Positions 62,503 through 64,000 of a DNA stretch of 64,000 nt are shown one piece after another. The first letter of the stretch is position 1. The number at the start of each line of letters is the position of its first letter. Both the position numbers and the translations under genes were made by a program. Source of the DNA: Euzebya tangerina (GTDB lineage Bacteria; Actinomycetota; Nitriliruptoria; Euzebyales; Euzebyaceae). The stretch is from positions 186,001 through 250,000 of the forward strand of contig NZ_PPDK01000002.1 of NCBI RefSeq assembly GCF_003074135.1, in the 5' to 3' direction. The notes beneath the pieces are model-generated. The model was not told the origin of the DNA and ran no database searches. It saw only the letters and a list, made by a program, of their open reading frames with translations.

Positions 62503-64000
62503 ATGGTCATCGCACGAGGAGAGACAGGACAGGCACTCCGCACGGTCATCGACGGGGAGAAGGCTGGTCTGAAGTTCGACCGCTACTTCACCGCCGAGGG
62601 CGTCCACCCCTACGACGAGGTCCAGTGGGAGCTGCGTGACGCGGTCATCAGCGACTGGAAGACCGGCGATGTCGCGTTCGAGCAGCGTGGGGTCGAGTTC
62701 CCGACGCAGTGGTCGATGATCGCCACCAACATCGTCAGCCAGAAGTACTTCCGTGGACCGCTGGGCACCCCGGAGCGCGAGTCGTCGGTCAAGCAGATGC
62801 TCGACCGGGTCGCCAACACGATCACCCGCTGGGGTCTGAAGGACGGCTACTTCGCCGACGACCAGTCCGCCGAGGTGTTCAACGTCGAGCTGAAGCACCT
62901 GCTGGTCAACCAGAAGGCTGCGTTCAACTCACCGGTGTGGTTCAACTGCGGCGTCGAGGACAAGCCCCAGTGCTCCGCCTGCTTCATCCTCTCGGTCGAG
63001 GACAAGATGAGCTCGATCCTCAACTGGTACGTGGAGGAGGGGACGATCTTCAAGGGCGGCTCGGGCTCCGGGGTGAACCTGTCGGGCATCCGCTCCTCCG
63101 CGGAGACGCTCCGCGGTGGTGGGGAGGCCAGCGGGCCGGTGTCGTTCATGCGCGGGGCGGACGCCTCGGCCGGGACGATCAAGTCCGGTGGGAAGACCCG
63201 TCGTGCCGCCAAGATGGTGATCCTCAACGTCGATCACCCCGACATCGAGGAGTTCATCTGGTGCAAGCAGCGTGAGGAGGACAAGTCCCGCGCACTGCAG
63301 GCTGCTGGGTTCGACATGTCCCTGGATGGCCGTGATGCCGCCAGCGTGCAGTACCAGAACGCCAACAACTCCGTTCGGGTGAACGACGAGTTCATGCAGG
63401 CGGTCGTCGACGATGCCGAGTTCACGCTCAAGGCCGTCACCGACGGATCGGACGTCAAGACCCTCCGGGCGCGCGACCTGATGAACCAGATCTCCGAGGC
63501 CGCGTGGGCCTGTGCCGACCCGGGCATCCAGTACGACACCACGATCAACGACTGGCACACCACGCCGAACGCCGGCCGGATCAACGGCTCGAACCCGTGC
63601 AGTGAGTACATGCACCTGGACAACTCCGCCTGCAACCTCGCGTCGCTGAACCTGCGCAAGTTCGAGAGCGGCGGCGTGTTCGACGTCGAAGCGTTCCAGC
63701 GCGCTGTCGAGGTCGTGTTCACCGCCCAGGAGATCATCGTCGGCAACTCCTCCTACCCGACGGAGAACATCGGCGCCAACGCCATTAAGTACCGCCAGCT
63801 CGGCATGGGGTACGCCAACCTCGGCGGGCTGCTGATGAGCCTCGGTCTGGCCTACGACTCCGACGAGGGTCGCGCCTGGGCTGGTGCGATCACGGCGCTG
63901 ATGACCGGGCACGCGTACCGGACCTCCGCGGAGATCGCCAAGGTCACCGGGCCGTTCGAGGGCTACCACGACGACGCCGACGGCATGAAGCGGGTGCTGC
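62503..64000 (+). CDS. nrdJ: Adenosylcobalamin-dependent ribonucleoside-diphosphate reductase (3' partial)
   Basis: Class II reductase makes deoxyribonucleotides using a B12-derived radical, with or without oxygen. About 499 codons are in the window and the frame runs off the edge. Visible features: NSPVWFNCGVE and QCSACFILS (active-site Cys of the N-terminal part), GGSGSGVNLSGIRSS, GGKTRRAAKMVILNVDHPDIEEFI, then GRINGSNPCSEYMHLDNSACNLASLNL with the radical Cys, and NIGANAIKYRQLGMGYANLGGLLM. ATG 62503 is preceded by GGAGGA at 62487-62492. The gene diverges from nrdR. No cobalamin riboswitch is evident upstream. Confidence 0.95.
   Translation, partial: MVIARGETGQALRTVIDGEKAGLKFDRYFTAEGVHPYDEVQWELRDAVISDWKTGDVAFEQRGVEFPTQWSMIATNIVSQKYFRGPLGTPERESSVKQMLDRVANTITRWGLKDGYFADDQSAEVFNVELKHLLVNQKAAFNSPVWFNCGVEDKPQCSACFILSVEDKMSSILNWYVEEGTIFKGGSGSGVNLSGIRSSAETLRGGGEASGPVSFMRGADASAGTIKSGGKTRRAAKMVILNVDHPDIEEFIWCKQREEDKSRALQAAGFDMSLDGRDAASVQYQNANNSVRVNDEFMQAVVDDAEFTLKAVTDGSDVKTLRARDLMNQISEAAWACADPGIQYDTTINDWHTTPNAGRINGSNPCSEYMHLDNSACNLASLNLRKFESGGVFDVEAFQRAVEVVFTAQEIIVGNSSYPTENIGANAIKYRQLGMGYANLGGLLMSLGLAYDSDEGRAWAGAITALMTGHAYRTSAEIAKVTGPFEGYHDDADGMKRVL

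Overview
This is a 64 kb stretch of a high-GC bacterial chromosome with dense coding, many GTG starts and 4-nt ATGA/GTGA gene overlaps. The order of housekeeping genes (rpsO, pnp, M16 peptidase, dapB, thyX-like, dapA, rnj, ftsK ... rodZ-like, rimO, pgsA, cinA ... recA, recX, miaB, miaA, dapF, hflX, lexA, LysM gene, nrdR, nrdJ) is the backbone known from Actinomycetota such as Mycobacterium and Streptomyces. Two secreted proteins with cell-wall-binding-repeat-2 (CWB2) modules and a leaderless SOS-type promoter class also fit an actinobacterium. A deep-branching lineage such as Nitriliruptoria/Euzebya is my guess from gene content, not something the sequence proves. I saw no rRNA, tRNA, CRISPR array, insertion sequence or prophage.

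Layout. 1-1520: end of a CWB2 surface protein. 1748-18657: conserved RNA-processing, lysine/DAP and division genes, interrupted by homogentisate dioxygenase (hmgA) and a three-gene set of GAF protein, cytosolic subtilase and degenerate histidine kinase. 18654-42718: accessory region holding a membrane-anchored unknown, a kinase-like protein, HAD phosphatase, a DUF222/HNH nuclease flanked by two decayed genes, small membrane proteins, an ABC-2 exporter, a glycosyltransferase/metallo-beta-lactamase pair, a YbjQ pair, a selenocysteine formate dehydrogenase, a CopC/CopD copper protein, a two-component pair, a CoA-transferase-family enzyme and glutaminase. 42826-45081: backbone (rodZ-like, rimO). 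45200-49760: giant beta-helix/CWB2 surface protein and an ECF sigma/anti-sigma pair. 50090-64000: backbone (pgsA to nrdJ), with the DNA-damage regulon core recA, recX, lexA and a LysM division-suppressor-like gene.

How the genes work together. (1) The formate dehydrogenase is encoded by three genes: a Mo/selenocysteine catalytic part that reads through a UGA codon followed by an fdhF-like SECIS hairpin, a NuoE-NuoF fusion for NAD(H), and a ferredoxin/4Fe-4S part that in other species is the N-terminus of the catalytic chain. (2) Four promoters (HNH gene, gene upstream of recA, recA, LysM gene) share TGTCACA(C/G)-N8-TAnnnT, reminiscent of the LexA-independent RecA-NDp/PafBC promoters; recA and the lexA-LysM divergent region additionally carry LexA boxes. 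(3) nrdR and the B12-dependent ribonucleotide reductase gene nrdJ diverge from a 439-nt region with DnaA-box-like and NrdR-box-like sites. (4) dapB, dapA and dapF supply meso-diaminopimelate for peptidoglycan, although DapF has a serine at the second catalytic cysteine position.
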